The translations under genes were made by a program, and so were the position numbers. A stretch of DNA of 64,000 nt from Amycolatopsis benzoatilytica AK 16/65 (GTDB lineage Bacteria > Actinomycetota > Actinomycetes > Mycobacteriales > Pseudonocardiaceae), in contig NZ_KB912942.1 of the NCBI RefSeq assembly GCF_000383915.1, forward strand, positions 2,144,561 to 2,208,560, written 5' to 3'. Within the stretch, counting starts at the first letter, position 1; the number at the start of each line of letters is the position of its first letter. Below, piece by piece: positions 37,901-52,900 of this stretch. The notes beneath the pieces are model-generated. The model was given only the letters and a program-made list of their open reading frames with translations. It searched no databases and had not been told where the DNA came from.

Positions 37901-40900
37901 GAGCTGACCGCCGAGGAAATCCGGGTGCGCCGGATCGCGGTGGACTACGCGTCGCATTCCGCGCAGGTCGAACTGCTCGAAGCAGAGCTGTCCTCGGCGC
38001 TGGCCGAGGTCCGCCCGCGGGCTTCGGAGGTCCCGCTCTTCTCCACGGTGACCGGCGACTGGCTCGACACCACCGGGATGGACGCCGGCTACTGGTACCG
38101 GAACCTGCGGCAGCGGGTCGAATTCGCCCCGGCGATCGCCGAACTGATCGCCCAAGGGCACCGCGCGTTCGTGGAGGCCAGCCCGCACCCGGTGCTGATC
38201 GCGGCGGTGCAGGACGTCGCGGACGCGGCCGCCGTCAAGGCGGTGGTGGCCGGTTCGCTGCGCCGCGACCAGGACACCGTGACCCGGTTCCTGACTTCGC
38301 TGGCCGAGGTCTTCGTGCGCGGGGTGCGGGTCGGCTGGCCGGAGCTGTTCCCGGGCTTCCGCCGTGTCGCGCTGCCGACCTACGCCTTCCAGCACGAGAA
38401 CTTCTACGCGGTCGCGGTCGAGCCGCAGCACGCGGCAGCCGACAGTGCCGACACGGAACTCTGGGAAGCCATCGAGGGACAGGATTTCGACTCGCTCAGC
38501 GCGAGCCTCGAAGTCGACCGTGCGGCGCTGGACGCAGTGCTGCCTGCGTTGTCGGCCTGGCGGCGGAACCGGCAGGATAAGTCCACAGTGGACTCCTGGC
38601 GCTACCGCGCGGTCTGGAAGCCGGTCAAAACCGGGCCCGCGGCCGTGCTGTCCGGGACCTGGCTGGTGGTGTCCGCCGAGAACGCCGGTGCCGATGCCGA
38701 GGTCCTCGCACTGCTGGAAAGCCACGGCGCCCGGGCCGAACGGCTCGTGCTGGACGAATCCGCGACCGACCGCGAAGTCCTCGCCGGGCTCTTGAACGCG
38801 GTCCCGGACGTGGCCGGCGTCGTCTCCTTGCTGGCCTTCGCGGAGCAGCCGAGCGAAGGCCACCCCGAACTCACCCTCGGCCTCGCGCTGAGCGTCTCGC
38901 TCGTCCAGGCGCTCGGCGACCTCGGCTGCGACGCTCCACTGTGGAGCCTCACCCGAGGCGCGGTTTCCACCGGCCACGCGGACCGGGCGGCCCGCCCGCT
39001 GCAGGCGCAAGTGACCGGCCTGGGCTGGACCGCCGCACTGGAGTTCCCGCAGCGCTGGGGCGGCGTCGTGGACCTTCCCGAGGACCTCGACCGGCGAGCG
39101 GCCGGGAGGCTGGCGAGCGTGCTGACGGGGGCGACCGGCGAAGACCAGCTCGCGATCCGCTCGTCGGGCGTGCTCGCCCGGCGGGTGGTCCCCGCCCAGG
39201 CGGGCGAACCGGACCCGGACCGGGCCTGGACCCCGCGTGGCACCACACTGATCACCGGCGGCACCGGAACCCTGGCCAAGCATCTGGCGAGGTGGCTGGC
39301 AGAACAAGGCGCCGAGCACATCGTGCTGACCAGCAGGCGCGGCATCGACGCGCCCGGCGCGCCCGAACTGCTGGCCGAGCTGACCGCCTACGGCGCCGAA
39401 GCGGACCTGGTCGCGTGCGACGTGGCCGATCGCGAAGCGGTCGCGCGGCTGCTGGGCGAGCTGAAGTCCGCGGGCCGGACGGTGCGAACGGTCGTGCACA
39501 CCGCCGCGATCATCGAACTCGCCTCGCTCGACGCCACCGATCTGCCGTCCTTCGCCCGGGTCGTGCGGGCGAAGGTCCAGGGCGCGCGGCACCTCGACGA
39601 ACTGCTCGCCGAAGAGGAGCTCGACGCGTTTGTGCTCTACTCCTCGACTGCGGGGATGTGGGGGAGCGGGCTGCACGCCGCCTACGTGGCCGGCAATGCC
39701 TATCTCGCCGCCCTCGCGGAAAACCGCCGGTCCCGCGGGCTCCCGGCGACCTCGGTCTCGTGGGGCATCTGGGCCGACGACCGGGAACTCGGCCGGGTCG
39801 ATCCCGAGCAGATCCGCCGCAGCGGCCTGGTGTTCATGGAGCCCGCGCTGGCGCTGGCCGGGCTCCGGCGCGCGCTGGACGGGGACGAGGCGGCGGTCGC
39901 GGTCGCCGACATCGACTGGGAGCGTTATCACCCGGTCTACACCTCGGTCCGGCCCACCGCGCTGTTCTCCGAGGTGCCGCAGGTGCGTGGGCTCGCCGTC
40001 GAGGAAGAGACCAAGACGGCTGCCGGGGACGGCGAGTTCGCCACCCGGCTGCGGTCGCTGCCCGCCGCCGAACAGGATCGGACGCTGCTCGGCCTGGTCC
40101 GCACAGAAGCGGCCACCGTGCTGGGGCACGACTCCGCCGACGCGCTCGGCGAGCAGCGGGCGTTCCGCGACGCCGGTTTCGACTCGCTGACCGCGGTGGA
40201 CCTGCGCAACCGCCTCGCCGCCGCCACCGGACTGGCCCTGCCCAGCACGATGGTGTTCGACTACCCGAGCCCGGTGGCGCTCGCCGCGTTCCTGCGCTCG
40301 GAGATCGCTGGGACGCCGGTCGCCACCACTGCACTGGCCGGCCCTGCCCTTGCCGAAACCGGCGAGCCGATCGCCGTCATCGCGATGAGCTGCCGTTACC
40401 CGGGCGGGGTGCGGTCCCCGGAGGACCTCTGGGACGTCGTCGTGCGCGGCGCGGACGTCATCTCCGGCTTCCCGGCCGACCGCGGCTGGGACGAGGCCGG
40501 ACTCTTCGACGCCGACCCGGACCGCAAGGGCAAGACCTACTCGACGAAGGGCGGGTTCCTCACGGACGTGGCCGCCTTCGATCCGGGGTTCTTCGGGATC
40601 TCGCCGCGCGAAGCGCTGTCGATGGACCCGCAGCAGCGGATCCTGCTGGAGACGGCGTGGGAGGCGTTCGAACGCGCTGGAATAGATCCAGCCACCGCAC
40701 GCGGAAGCCGGACCGGCGTCTTCGTCGGCGCCAGCTACCAGGACTACAACGCCGTCGGCGACAGCGCTTCGGACGGCTCCGAAGGGCACCAGGTCACCGG
40801 CACGCTCCCGAGCATCCTGTCCGGCCGGGTCGCGTACCTGTTCGGGCTGGAGGGCCCCGCGGTCACCATGGACACCGCGTGCTCGTCCTCGCTGGTGGCG

Positions 40901-43900
40901 CTGCACCTCGCGTGCCAGTCCGTGCGCAGCGGCGAGAGTTCGATGGCGCTGGCGGGCGGGGTCAGCGTGATGGCCACGCCCAACGCTTTCATCGGCTTCA
41001 GCCGCCAACGCGCGATGGCCGCGGACGGCCGCTGCAAGGCCTATGCCGAAGCTGCCGACGGCATGAGCCTGGCCGAGGGCGCCGGTCTCGTGCTCGTCGA
41101 AAGACTGTCCGACGCGGTCCGTAACGGCCACCAGGTGCTTGCGGTGATTCGCGGCTCGGCGGTGAATTCCGACGGCGCGTCCAACGGGCTGACCGCGCCG
41201 AACGGCCCGTCGCAGCAGCGGGTGATCCGTCAGGCGCTGGCCAACTCGGGTCTGGCCGCCTCGGAAGTCGATGTCCTGGAAGGACACGGCACGGGCACCG
41301 CGCTCGGCGACCCGATCGAGGCGCAGGCGATCCTCGCCACCTACGGGCAGGACCGGGAACGCCCGTTGCTGCTGGGCTCGGTGAAGTCCAACATCGGGCA
41401 CACGCAGATGGCTTCCGGGGTCGCGAGCGTGATCAAGGCCGTGACGGCGATGCAGCACGGCGTGGTCCCGAAGACGCTGCACATCGACGAGCCTTCGTCG
41501 CAGGTGGACTGGTCCTCGGGCGCGATCCAGCTGCTGACCGAACAGGTCGAGTGGCCCGAGACCGGCCGGCCGCGCCGGGCGGCGGTGTCTTCGTTCGGGC
41601 TGGGCGGCACCAACGTCCATACTGTGCTGGAACAGGCTCCCGCACCCGCGGAACCGGCGGAGGCCGGCGAACCGGTGGGCGGGGTCGTCCCGGTCCTGCT
41701 GTCCGGCCGCACCGACCAGGCCCTGCGCGATCAGGCCGGACAACTGCTGTCGCTGCTCCACACCCGGCCGGACACGCATCTGACCGACCTCGCGTTCTCG
41801 CTGGCGACCTCGCGGGCGAGCTTCGAACGCCGCGCCGGCGTGGTCGCTCGTGAGCACGGCGACGTCGTCCGCGGCCTGACCGCGCTGCGCGACCGGATGC
41901 CGGACGGCAGTCTGGTCCTCGGCACCGCGACGGGCGGCCGGACCGCGTTCCTGTTCACCGGGCAGGGCAGCCAGCGGCCGGGCATGGGCAGCGAACTGTA
42001 CGAGCGGTTCGGGGTCTTCGCCGACGCTTTCGACGCCGCGGCGGCCTGCTTCGACGTCGAACTGAACCGCCCGCTGAAGGAGATCGTCTTCGCGGCGGCC
42101 GGAACGCCCGAGGCCGAGCTGCTCAACACCACCGGCTACGCGCAGCCCGCGCTGTTCGCACTGGAAGTCGCGCTGTTCCGGCTGGCCGAGTCCTGGGGCC
42201 TCCGGCCGGACTGCCTGGCCGGGCACTCGATCGGCGAGATCGCCGCCGCGCACGTCGCCGGGGTTTTTTCGCTGGAAGACGCCTGTGCGCTGGTGGCCGC
42301 TCGCGGCCGCCTGATGCAAGCACTGCCCGAGGGTGGCGCGATGGTCTCGCTGGAGGCGACCGAGGACGAGGTGACGCCGCACCTGACCGAGCGGGTCTCG
42401 ATCGCCGCGATCAACGGACCGGCCTCGCTGGTCGTCTCGGGCGACGAGGAAGCCGTACTGGCCGTCGCCGCACGGTTCAAGGCCGAGGGCCGCAAGACCA
42501 AACGGCTCATCGTGAGCCACGCTTTCCACTCGCCGCTGATGGACCCGATGCTGGAAGAGTTCGGCCGCGTCGCGGAAGGCATCGCTTACCAGGAACCGGT
42601 GATCCCGCTGGTTTCCACCGTGACTGGCACGCTCGCCACGGCCGCGCAGATGTGCGATCCGCGCTACTGGACCGAGCACGTCCGCACCTGCGTGCGGTTC
42701 GCCGACGCTGTCACCGTACTGGCCGCCGACGGCGTCGCCACGTTCGTCGAACTGGGCCCGGATGTCGTGCTTTCCAGTGCGGTGGAACAGATTCTCGGTG
42801 AGGAGTGCGATGTCGTAGTGGTCCCGGCGCTGCGCCGGGACCGGCCCGAGGCGACTGCCCTGGCCACCGCGCTGGCCCGGCTGCACGTCCACGGCGCCGC
42901 GCTCGACTGGGCCGCGTTCTTCGCCGGTTCCCGGGCGAGCCGGATCGACCTGCCGACGTATCCCTTCCAGCACCAGCGGTTCTGGCCCGAGCCCGGCGAG
43001 ACCCCGGCCACCGGTGCCGCCGACCCGGTCGACGCGGAGTTCTGGGCCGCGGTCGAACGCGAGGACCTCGGTTCACTGGCGGCACTCGACCTCGATGCCG
43101 CCACGCTCGCCGCGATCACGCCCGCGCTGTCCACCTGGCGCCGCCGCAGGCAGGACCGGTCCACTGCGGACCGACTGCGCTACCGGACGAGCTGGAAACC
43201 GTTGCCCGCCAGCGCGGACCGCGGGAAGGCCACTGGCACCTGGCTGGTCGTGACTACCTCCGGCGCGGACGCTGAATGGATCGGCACCGCGGTGAGCGGG
43301 CTGGGCGCGGACACCGTCCGAGCGGAGCTGACCGGGACCGATCGCGCCGCCATCGCCGAACAGCTGCGCGAGTGCGGCACCGGTTTCGCTGGCGTGCTTT
43401 CGCTGGTGGCATTGGACAATCGGGAATCCGTCGTGCCCGCCGGGCTGACGCTGACCGCCACCTTGGTGCAGGCCCTCGGCGACGCCGGGATCAGCGCGCC
43501 GCTGTGGTGCGTCACCCGCGCCGCGGTGGCGATCGGGCAGTCCGAGCGGATCGCCGATCCCGCCGGGGCGGGGGTGTGGGGCTTGGGCCGGGTAGTCGCG
43601 CTCGAATATCCCGACCGCTGGGGCGGCCTGGTCGATCTTCCATCCGAAATGGACAGTGCCACCGCAGGGCGGCTCGCGTCCGCGGTGGCCGGAACCGAGG
43701 ACCAACTGGCCATCCGCGCTTCGGGTTCCTTCGTGCGACGGTTGGCCCGCCGGACCGCCGTTGGCGTCGAAACCGAGACTTACCAGCCTTCGGGCACGGT
43801 GCTCGTGACCGGCGGCACCGGTGCGCTCGGCGGGCACGTCGCGCGCTGGCTCGCCAGCGGCGGGGCGGAGCACGTGCTTCTGCTCAGCCGGCGCGGACCG

Positions 43901-46900
43901 GAGGCTCCCGGCGCTGAAGAACTGAGGACCGAACTGACCGAACTCGGCGCTGCCTCGACCATCCTGGCCTGCGACGTCGCGGATCGGGCCGCGCTGGCCG
44001 AAGTTCTCGACCGATACCCGGTCACCGCGGTGTTCCACGCCGCGGGCGTGGTGGAGGACACCGTTGTCGACGCGCTGAACCCGGAGAAGTTCACCGAGGT
44101 GTGGCAGTCAAAGGCGGCTTCGGCGCAAGCGCTGGACGAGCTGACGCGGGAGGCGGACCTGTCCGCGTTCGTGCTCTTCTCGTCTGTCTCGGGCACTCTC
44201 GGCTCGCCGGGACAGGGCAACTACGCCGCGGCGAACGCGACCCTGGATGCGCTGGCCGAACAGCGTCGCTCGGCCGGGCTCGTGGCGACCTCGGTCGCCT
44301 GGGGCCCGTGGGCGGACGGCGGCATGGCCGACGGGGACTCGCTCGGCAGCCGGCTGCGGCGCGGCGGATTCGGGCTGCTGGCACCGGAACTCGCGCTCTT
44401 CTCGCTGGGGCAGGCGATCGGGCTCGGCGACCCGGCCGTGGTCGTGGCGGACATCGAATGGGACCGGTTCGCCGAAGCGTTCGCCACCCTGCGGGCGAAT
44501 CCGTTCTTAGCGGACCTGCCCGAGGTCAAGGGGCTCGCCGCCGCGCCGGACTCGCGCGCGGCCGGCGAGCCGGAACTGCGGCAGCGGCTCGCTGGACTGT
44601 CCGCGCCCGACCGGACCGCTGCGGTGCTCGAACTCGTGCGCGTCCGGGTCGCCGCGGTGCTCGGCCACCCCGACCCGGCAGCGATCGAGACGGACCGGGC
44701 GTTCAAGGACCTCGGGTTCGACTCGCTGACCACTGTGGAGCTGCGCAACGCGCTGGCCGCGGCTACCGGGCTGAAGCTCGCCGCGTCGATGATCTACGAC
44801 TACCCGAGCACTGCCGAACTGGCCGAGTACCTGCTGTCCGAACTGCTCGGCTCGATCGCCGAGCCCGCGGTCGCCTCGGCCTCGGCCCGCGCGGCGGTCG
44901 ACGATCCGATCGCGATCGTCGGCATCGGCTGCCGGTTTCCGGGCGGCGTGTCGTCGCCGGAAGACCTTTGGTCGATGCTCGCTGAGGGCCGCGAAGGCAT
45001 CTCTTCATTCCCCGAGGACCGCGGCTGGGACCTCGAAGCGCTCGCGGACGGCGCGTCCGCGACTCGCGAAGGCGGTTTCCTCAGCGGTGCGGCCGACTTC
45101 GACGCTTCGTTCTTCGGCATCTCGCCGCGCGAAGCGCTGGCGATGGACCCGCAGCAGCGGCTGATTCTCGAGACCAGCTGGGAGGCGCTCGAACGGGCCG
45201 GGATCGACCCGGCCGTCCTGCGCGGCAGCGCGACCGGCGTGTTCGTCGGCACCAACGGCCAGGACTACGCCAGCGTGCTGCGGGAAGCCGCGGCGGACGT
45301 CCAGGGCCATGTGGCCACCGGCACCACCGCCAGCGTGCTGTCCGGGCGCCTGGCCTACGCCCTCGGGTTGGAAGGCCCCGCGGTCACTGTGGACACGGCG
45401 TGCTCGTCGGCGTTGGTCGCCTTGCACTGGGCCGCCGGGGCGCTGCGCGACGGCTCCGCCTCGCTGGCGTTGGCCGGCGGCGTGTCGATGATGTCCAGCC
45501 CGGACTCGTTCGTCGAGTTCAGCGTGCAAGGCGGCCTCGCGCCGGACGGCCGCTGCAAGCCGTTCGCCGACGCCGCGGACGGCACGTCGTGGTCCGAAGG
45601 GGCCGGGATTCTCGTGCTGGAAAGGCTCTCCGACGCGATCGCCAACGGCCGCGAGATCTGGGGAGTCGTGCGCGGCAGCGCGATCAACTCCGACGGCGCG
45701 TCCAACGGGCTGACCGCTCCCAACGGCCCCTCTCAACAACGGGTCATTCTCGGCGCGCTCGCCGACGCCGGGCTGCGCGCGGCCGAGGTCGACGTGGTGG
45801 AAGCGCACGGCACCGGGACCGCGCTCGGCGACCCGATCGAAGCCCACGCGCTGCTGCGCACCTACGGCCGCGACCGGGCGGAACCGCTGCGCCTCGGCGC
45901 GGTCAAGTCGAACATCGGGCATACGCAGGCGGCGGCGGGGGTCGCCGGGATCGTGAAGGCGGTCCTGTCGATGCGCCACGGCGTGCTGCCGAAGACCTTG
46001 CACCTGGACAAGCCGACCTCGCAGGTCGAGTGGGGCGAAGGCGCGGTTTCGCTGGTGCGAGAGCAGCAGGAGTGGCCGGAGACTGGGCACGCCCGGCGCG
46101 TCGGGGTCTCGGCGTTCGGCGTCAGCGGCACCAACGCGCATGTCATCATCGAGCAGGCCCCGGCCGTCGAACCCGCCGCGCCCGAAGCGCCTGAGGCTCC
46201 GATCGTCCCGGCGGTCGTGCCCTGGGTCGTGTCCGGCAAGAGCGCCGCCGCGTTGCAGGCGCAGCTGGACCGGCTTGCCGGGTTCGTCTCCGGCGCCGAG
46301 CTGTCCGCTGTGGACGTCGGCTACTCGCTGGCCACCAGCCGGAGCTCGTTCGGGCATCGCGCGGTGCTGCTCGCCGGTCCGGACGGACCGGTCGAATCCG
46401 CCAGGGGCACGACCTCGGCGGGCAAGACCGCGTTCCTGTTCTCCGGACAGGGTTCCCAGCGGCTCGGCATGGGCCGCGAGCTGTCCGCCCGGTTCCCGGC
46501 TTTCGCCGCGGCGCTGGACGAGGTCTTCGCGCACTTCGACGTCGAACTCGACCGGCCGCTGCGTTCGGTCGTCTGGGGCGAGGATGCCGAGCTGCTGGAC
46601 GAGACCGGCTACACCCAGCCCGCCCTGTTCGCGATCGAGGTCGCGCTCTTCCGACTGCTCCAGTCCTGGGGCGTGCGGCCCGATCGCGTCGCCGGCCATT
46701 CGATCGGCGAGATCGCCGCCGCGCACGTCGCGGGGGTGCTTTCCCTGCCGGACGCGGTGCGGCTCGTCGCCGCTCGCGGCCGCCTGATGCAGGCGTTGCC
46801 CGCCGGGGGAGCGATGGTCTCGCTCGAAGCGGCCGAAGGCGAAGTCCGTCCGCTGCTGACCGCCGGGGTTTCGATCGCGGCGGTCAACGGACCGGCCGCG

Positions 46901-49900
46901 GTGGTGGTCGCCGGGGCCGGGGACGAGGTGGCGGCGATCGCCGGGCACTTCCGCGACGTGGGGCGCAAAACCAAGCGGCTGCGGGTGAGCCATGCGTTCC
47001 ATTCGCCGCTGATGGACCCGATGCTCGACGACTTCCGCCGCGTCGCCGAAGAGCTTTCCTACGCCGCGCCCGAGATTCCGCTGGTGTCGACCGTGACCGG
47101 GGCGCCCGCCGCGGATGAGCAGTTGACCTCGCCGGAGTACTGGGTGGGCCACGCCCGGGAGACGGTCCGGTTCGCCGACGCTGTCGCGGTGCTCGGTGCC
47201 GCCGGAGTATCGACGTTCGTCGAGGTCGGCCCGGACGGCGTGCTGTCCGCCATGGCGGGGGAAGTGCTGGCCGACGAAGCCCGGTTCGCTGTCGTGCCGG
47301 TGCTGCGGGCGAACCGCGACGAGGAGACGGCGATCTCCGCTTCGCTCGGCCTGCTCCACGTGCGCGGCGTGCCGGTGGCGTGGGAGGAGTTCTTCGCCGG
47401 GACCGGTGCTCGCCGGATCACCTTGCCCACGTATGCCTTCCAGCGCGAGCGGTTCTGGCCGGAAGCCCGGCCGCGCGCCACGGACCCGGTGGCGGACCCC
47501 GCTGAGGGCGAATTCTGGTCCGCAGTCGAGAGGGAAGACCTCTCGTCGCTGTCTTCGATCCTGGAACTCGACAACGACTCGCTGACCGCGATCGTGCCCG
47601 CGCTGTCGGCGTGGCGGCGCGAGCAGCACGACCGGTCCACCGTGGACGGATGGCGCTACCGAGTCAGCTGGAAGCCGCTCGCCGGTCGGACCGCTGCCGG
47701 GCGACGGTGGCTCGCGGTGACCCCGGAGCGGGACGATCCGTGGCTGGACAAGGCTGTCGCGGCGCTCGGTGACGACGTCATGCGCGTCGAACTGGGCGAC
47801 GACCTCGATGACTTCGCCACCCGGCTGGCCGAAGCGCACGAAGGCGGCGGGGGGATCGACGGGGTCGTCTCCCTCGCGGTGCCGAGGTGGCCGAGCGCTC
47901 TGCTTCGTCTCCTGTCCGAAGCCGGGGTCGAAGCTCCGCTCTGGTGGGTTACTCGCGGCGCGGTCGCGGTCGGCCGGTCCGAGCGGCTCGCCAATCCCGG
48001 TCAGGCAGCCGAATGGGGCCTCGGCCGGGTGCTCGCACTGGAGAACCCGGCCCGATGGGGCGGTCTCGTAGACCTTCCCGAAACCCTCGACGACCGCTCG
48101 GCACAGCGGTTCGCCGCCGTGCTGGGCGACACCGAAGACCAGGTCGCGGTCCGCGCTTCCGGAGTCTTCGCGCGCCGCGTGGTCCGGATTGCCGACGAGA
48201 CGACCGGCTCGTGGACGCCGTCGGGCTCGGTACTGGTCGTCGGCGGCACCCGCTCCGTCGGCGCCGAAGTGGCCCGCTGGCTGGCCGCGCACGGTGCCAG
48301 CCGCCTCGTGCTCACCTCGAAGCACTCGGATCCGGCCGCCGAACTGCGAGCCGAATTGACCGGGCTCGGCGCCGAGGTGTCGGTCGTGCAATGCGACGCG
48401 GGCGACCGCGATGCGCTCGCCTCGGTGCTGGCCGCGACAGAAGACCCAGAGCATCCGTTGACGGCGGTGATCCATGTCAGCGACGAGCTGGGCGAGCACA
48501 CCGGTGACCTGACCGCCGATGTCAACGCGGCGGTCGCCGGGGCGGAGCAGCTGGACGCGCTGCTCGCCGACCGTCCGCTGGACGCATTCGTTCTCTTCGG
48601 CACGGTCGCCGGAGTGTGGGGTTCGGCAGGCCGGGGCGTCGAGGCTGCGGTCGGTGCCCGTCTGGACGCCATCGCCCGTCAGCGTCGCGACCGCGGGGTT
48701 CCCGCGCTCTCGATCGCCTGGGGCGCTTGGGCAGACGGGATCTCCGACACCCTCGCCGCGCACCTGCGTCGCAACGGAGTTCCGGCGCTCGACTCCGGTC
48801 TCGCGCTAGCTGCGTTCGGCCGCGCGATGGCCGACGCGACCGATGAGTCGGCGGTGATCGCCGACGTCGATTGGGAGCGCTTCGCCGCCGCTATCACCGC
48901 GGACCGGCCGAGCACCTTGTTCGCCGAACTTTTCGAAGCTCAGGCGGTTTCGGCACCGGCCGGGGACGCCGGAGCCGGGAATCTGCTGCGGCAGCGGCTG
49001 CGGGAGCTGCCCGAAGCGGGCCGGGCCGCCGAAATGCTCGGCCTGGTCCGCGAGAAGGTCGCGGCTGTGCTTGGACACGCCAGCGCTGCCTCGGTTGAGG
49101 TCGACGTGGCGTTCAAGGAGCTCGGGTTCGACTCGCTGACCGCGGTCGACCTGCGCGCTCAGCTGGCCGCGGCGACTGGGCTGGAGCTGCCCGCGACCCT
49201 GGCCTTCGACCACCCGACGCCCGCGGCGCTGGCCGAGCATCTGCGAGCGGCGGTGCTCGAAGAGGCTGCCGGCCCGGCATTGTCGGAGGCGGGCATCCGC
49301 GTGTCGGCGGACGACCCGGTCGTCATCGTAGGCATGAGCTGCCGCTACCCGGGCGGAGTCCGGTCGCCGGAGGACCTCTGGCAGCTGATGAGCGACGAGG
49401 TCGACGCTATCGGCGCGCTGCCGGTCGACCGGAACTGGCCGCTCGGCGAACTCGCCGGGGACGGTGCGGGCAGCACGATCGCCCGGGCCGGCGGGTTCCT
49501 TTACGACGCGGGCGATTTCGACCCCGGCTTCTTCGGCATTTCGCCGCGCGAAGCGCTCGTGATGGACCCGCAGCAGCGGATCGCGCTGGAAGGCGCGTGG
49601 GAAGCGCTGGAGCGGGCCGGGATCGACCCAGCGGCCCTGCGCGGCACCGACGCCGGGGTGTTCGTCGGCGGCGGGAGCGGCGACTACCAGCCGGATACCG
49701 AGGAAAGCGGGCAGTGGCGGACCGCCCAGTCCGCGAGCCTCCTCTCCGGACGGTTGGCTTACACGTTCGGGCTGGAAGGCCCGGCGGTCTCGGTGGACAC
49801 GGCGTGCTCGTCGTCCTTGGTGGCGCTGCACCTGGCCGCTCAGGCGCTGCGGGCGGGCGAGTGCTCGATCGCGATCGCGGGCGGGGTGACGGTGATGTCC

Positions 49901-52900
49901 ACCCCGGCCAACTTCGTCGAGTTCGGAGATCTCGGCGCGCTTTCGGCGGACGGACGCTGCAAGGCGTTCGCCGACTCCGCGGACGGCACGGGCTGGTCCG
50001 AGGGCGTCGGCATGCTGGTTGTCGAACGGCTTTCCGATGCTCGGCGCAACGGGCATGAAGTGCTGGCCGTGGTCCGCGGTTCGGCGGTCAACTCCGACGG
50101 CGCGTCGAACGGGCTCACCGCGCCGAGCGGGCCCGCTCAGCAGCGGGTGATCCGCAAGGCGCTGGCGAACGCCGGATTCGCCGCCGCCGACATCGACGCG
50201 GTCGAGGCGCACGGCACCGGCACCGCTCTCGGCGACCCGATCGAGGCGCAGGCACTGCTGGCGACCTACGGGCAGGACCGGGAACGGCCGCTGCTGCTCG
50301 GGTCGGTGAAGTCCAACATCGGCCACAGCCAGGCCGCCTCCGGCGTCGCCGGGGTGATCAAGATGGTGCTGGCGATGCGGCACGGGGTGCTGCCGAAGAC
50401 CCTGCATGTGGACGCGCCCTCGTCCTATGTGGACTGGAGTGCGGGTGCGGTCGAGCTGGCCTCCGAAGCCGTGCGGTGGCCCGATGCGGGCCGTCCGCGC
50501 CGGGCCGCGGTGTCGTCGTTCGGGGCCAGCGGGACCAACGCGCACCTCATCGTGGAACAGGCGCCCGAGCTCGCCGAAACCGGCGCCGACGCCGAAACGG
50601 CGGCCGGGCCGGTGCGGGAAGCGGGCGTCGTGCCGGTGCCGTTGTCCGGGAAGACGGTCGCGGCACTGCGCGACCAGGCCGCCGCGTTGCGCGCCCGGCT
50701 GCTGGCCGCGCCCGATCTCGGCCTCGCCGACGTGGCCTTCTCCTCGGCCACCTCGCGTGCGGCGTTCGAGCAGCGTGCCGCGGTCGTCGCGGTCGACCGG
50801 GACCAGCTCCTCATCGGGCTGGCGACGCTGGCGGCAGGAGACACCTCGTCTGTCGCGCTGCGGGGCACCGCCAGACACGGCAAGCTCGCGTTCCTGTTCT
50901 CCGGCCAGGGCGCGCAGCGCGCGGGAATGGGTGCCGCGCTCTACGCCCGGTTCCCGGTGTTCGCCGAAGCCTTCGACGAGGTGCTGGCGCACCTGGAAGC
51001 ACACCTGGACCGGTCGTTGCGCGAACTCGTCTTCGCCGCCCCCGCGACCGAGGAAGCCGAACTGCTCGACCAGACCGGGTACACGCAGCCCGCGTTGTTC
51101 GCCGTCGAAGTCGCGCTGTACCGCCTCGTACGGTCATGGGGCCTCGAAGCCGACTTCGTGGCGGGGCACTCGGTCGGCGAGCTGGCGGCGGCCCACGCTG
51201 CCGGGGTGTTCTCGCTGGCGGATGCCTGCGAACTGGTCGCGGCACGCGGTCAGCTGATGCAGGCGTTGCCCGCTGGCGGCGCGATGGTGTCGCTGGAAGC
51301 GACCGAGGACGAGGTCGCGCCGCACGTTGCCGCCGGGGTCTCGATCGCCGCGGTCAACGGCCCGCGCGCGGTGGTGATCGCCGGTGACGACGACGCGGTG
51401 ACCGCGATCGCCGACCGGTTCGCCGCCGACGGGCGCAAGACGAGGCGGTTGCGCGTCAGCCACGCGTTCCACTCGGCGCGGATGGACGCCATGCTGGAGG
51501 ACTTCGGCCGGGTCGCGCGGCGGGTGTCCTATGCCGCGCCCGTCGTGCCGTTCGTCTCCTCCCGGACCGGCGAGGCGGCCACCGCCGAGCAGCTTTGCGA
51601 CCCTGGCTATTGGGTCGGCCAGGTCCGCGACGCGGTCCGTTTCGCCGACGGGGTAGCCGCATTGGCCGCGAATGGCGTCACGAGGTTCCTCGAGATCGGC
51701 CCGGACGCAGTCCTGGCCGCGATGGCGCAGGAGAGCCTCGACGCCAGTGCGCTGGTCATTCCGCTGCTGCGCAAGGATCGCGACGAGGAGACGAGTGCCG
51801 TCGCCGCGCTGGCCCGGCTCCACGTCGAAGGCGTCGCCGTTTCCTGGCACGGCTTGTTCGCCGGAACCGGTGTCCGACGGGTCGACCTGCCGACCTACGC
51901 CTTCCAGCATCAGCGGTTCTGGCCGTCGCCTTCGGCCAAGGCGGTCACCGGCACCGGCAGCGGAGCCGACCGCGAGTTCTGGGCCGCGGTGTCGGGCGAG
52001 GACTTCTCCTCGCTGGAAACGACATTGAACGTGGACCGCGACGCACTCGCGAAGGTGCTTCCCGCACTGCTGGACTGGCGCCAGCTGCACGAGGAGAACA
52101 CCGTGGTCGACGGCTGGCGGCACCGGATCGTATGGAAGCCGCTCGGCCCGGTCGTCCCCGCAAACCTGACCGGCACTTGGCTCGCTCTCGTTCCGGAAGG
52201 CTGCGGCGACGAGTGGATCCCGGCCGCGCTCGACGCGCTCGGCGAGCGCGTGGTCCGCGTCGAGGTTCCGGCCGGTCCGGACCGGGAAGCGCTGGCCGGA
52301 TCGCTGAACCCGGTGGCGGCCGCGGACTTCGCCGGAGTCGTTTCGCTGCTTGCCTTGGCCGGCTCCGGGCCAGCGGAGCCGGCCGGAGTGGCCGCGACCG
52401 CCACGGCACTGCAAGCACTGGGTGACTCGGGGATCACCGCTCCGCTGTGGTGCGTGACGCGGGGCGCGGTCTCGGTGGGCTCCGGCGAAGCACCGGTCCG
52501 CGCGCAGCAGGCCGCGATCTGGGGGCTCGGCCGGGTGGCCGCGCTCGAACACCCGGAGCGCTGGGGCGGGCTGGTGGACCTTCCCGAAACCGTCGACACC
52601 AAGGCCGCGGAGCGGTTCGCCGCGGTGCTCGCCGGAGCCGACGGCGAGGACGAGGTCGCCATCCGCGTCTCCGGCCTGTTCGGTCGTCGCCTGACCAAGG
52701 CGGACCCGCACGGTTCCGCGCCGGTGTGGGAACCCGACGGGACCGTCCTGATCACCGGTGGTACGGGTGCGCTGGGCGGGCGGCTCGCCCGTCTGCTCGC
52801 CAAGGCTGGTGCCGGGCACCTGTTGCTCGCCAGCCGCAGCGGCCTCGACGCTCCCGGTGCCAAGGAGCTGCGCGACGAACTCGCCGCTGCCGGGGCCAAC

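Noticed and set aside
26790..50250. Long near-identical DNA repeats
   Set aside because: The recurring blocks are the conserved KS segments of successive PKS modules (for example around [15 protein letters not shown]); they need no mobile element or separate repeat family.
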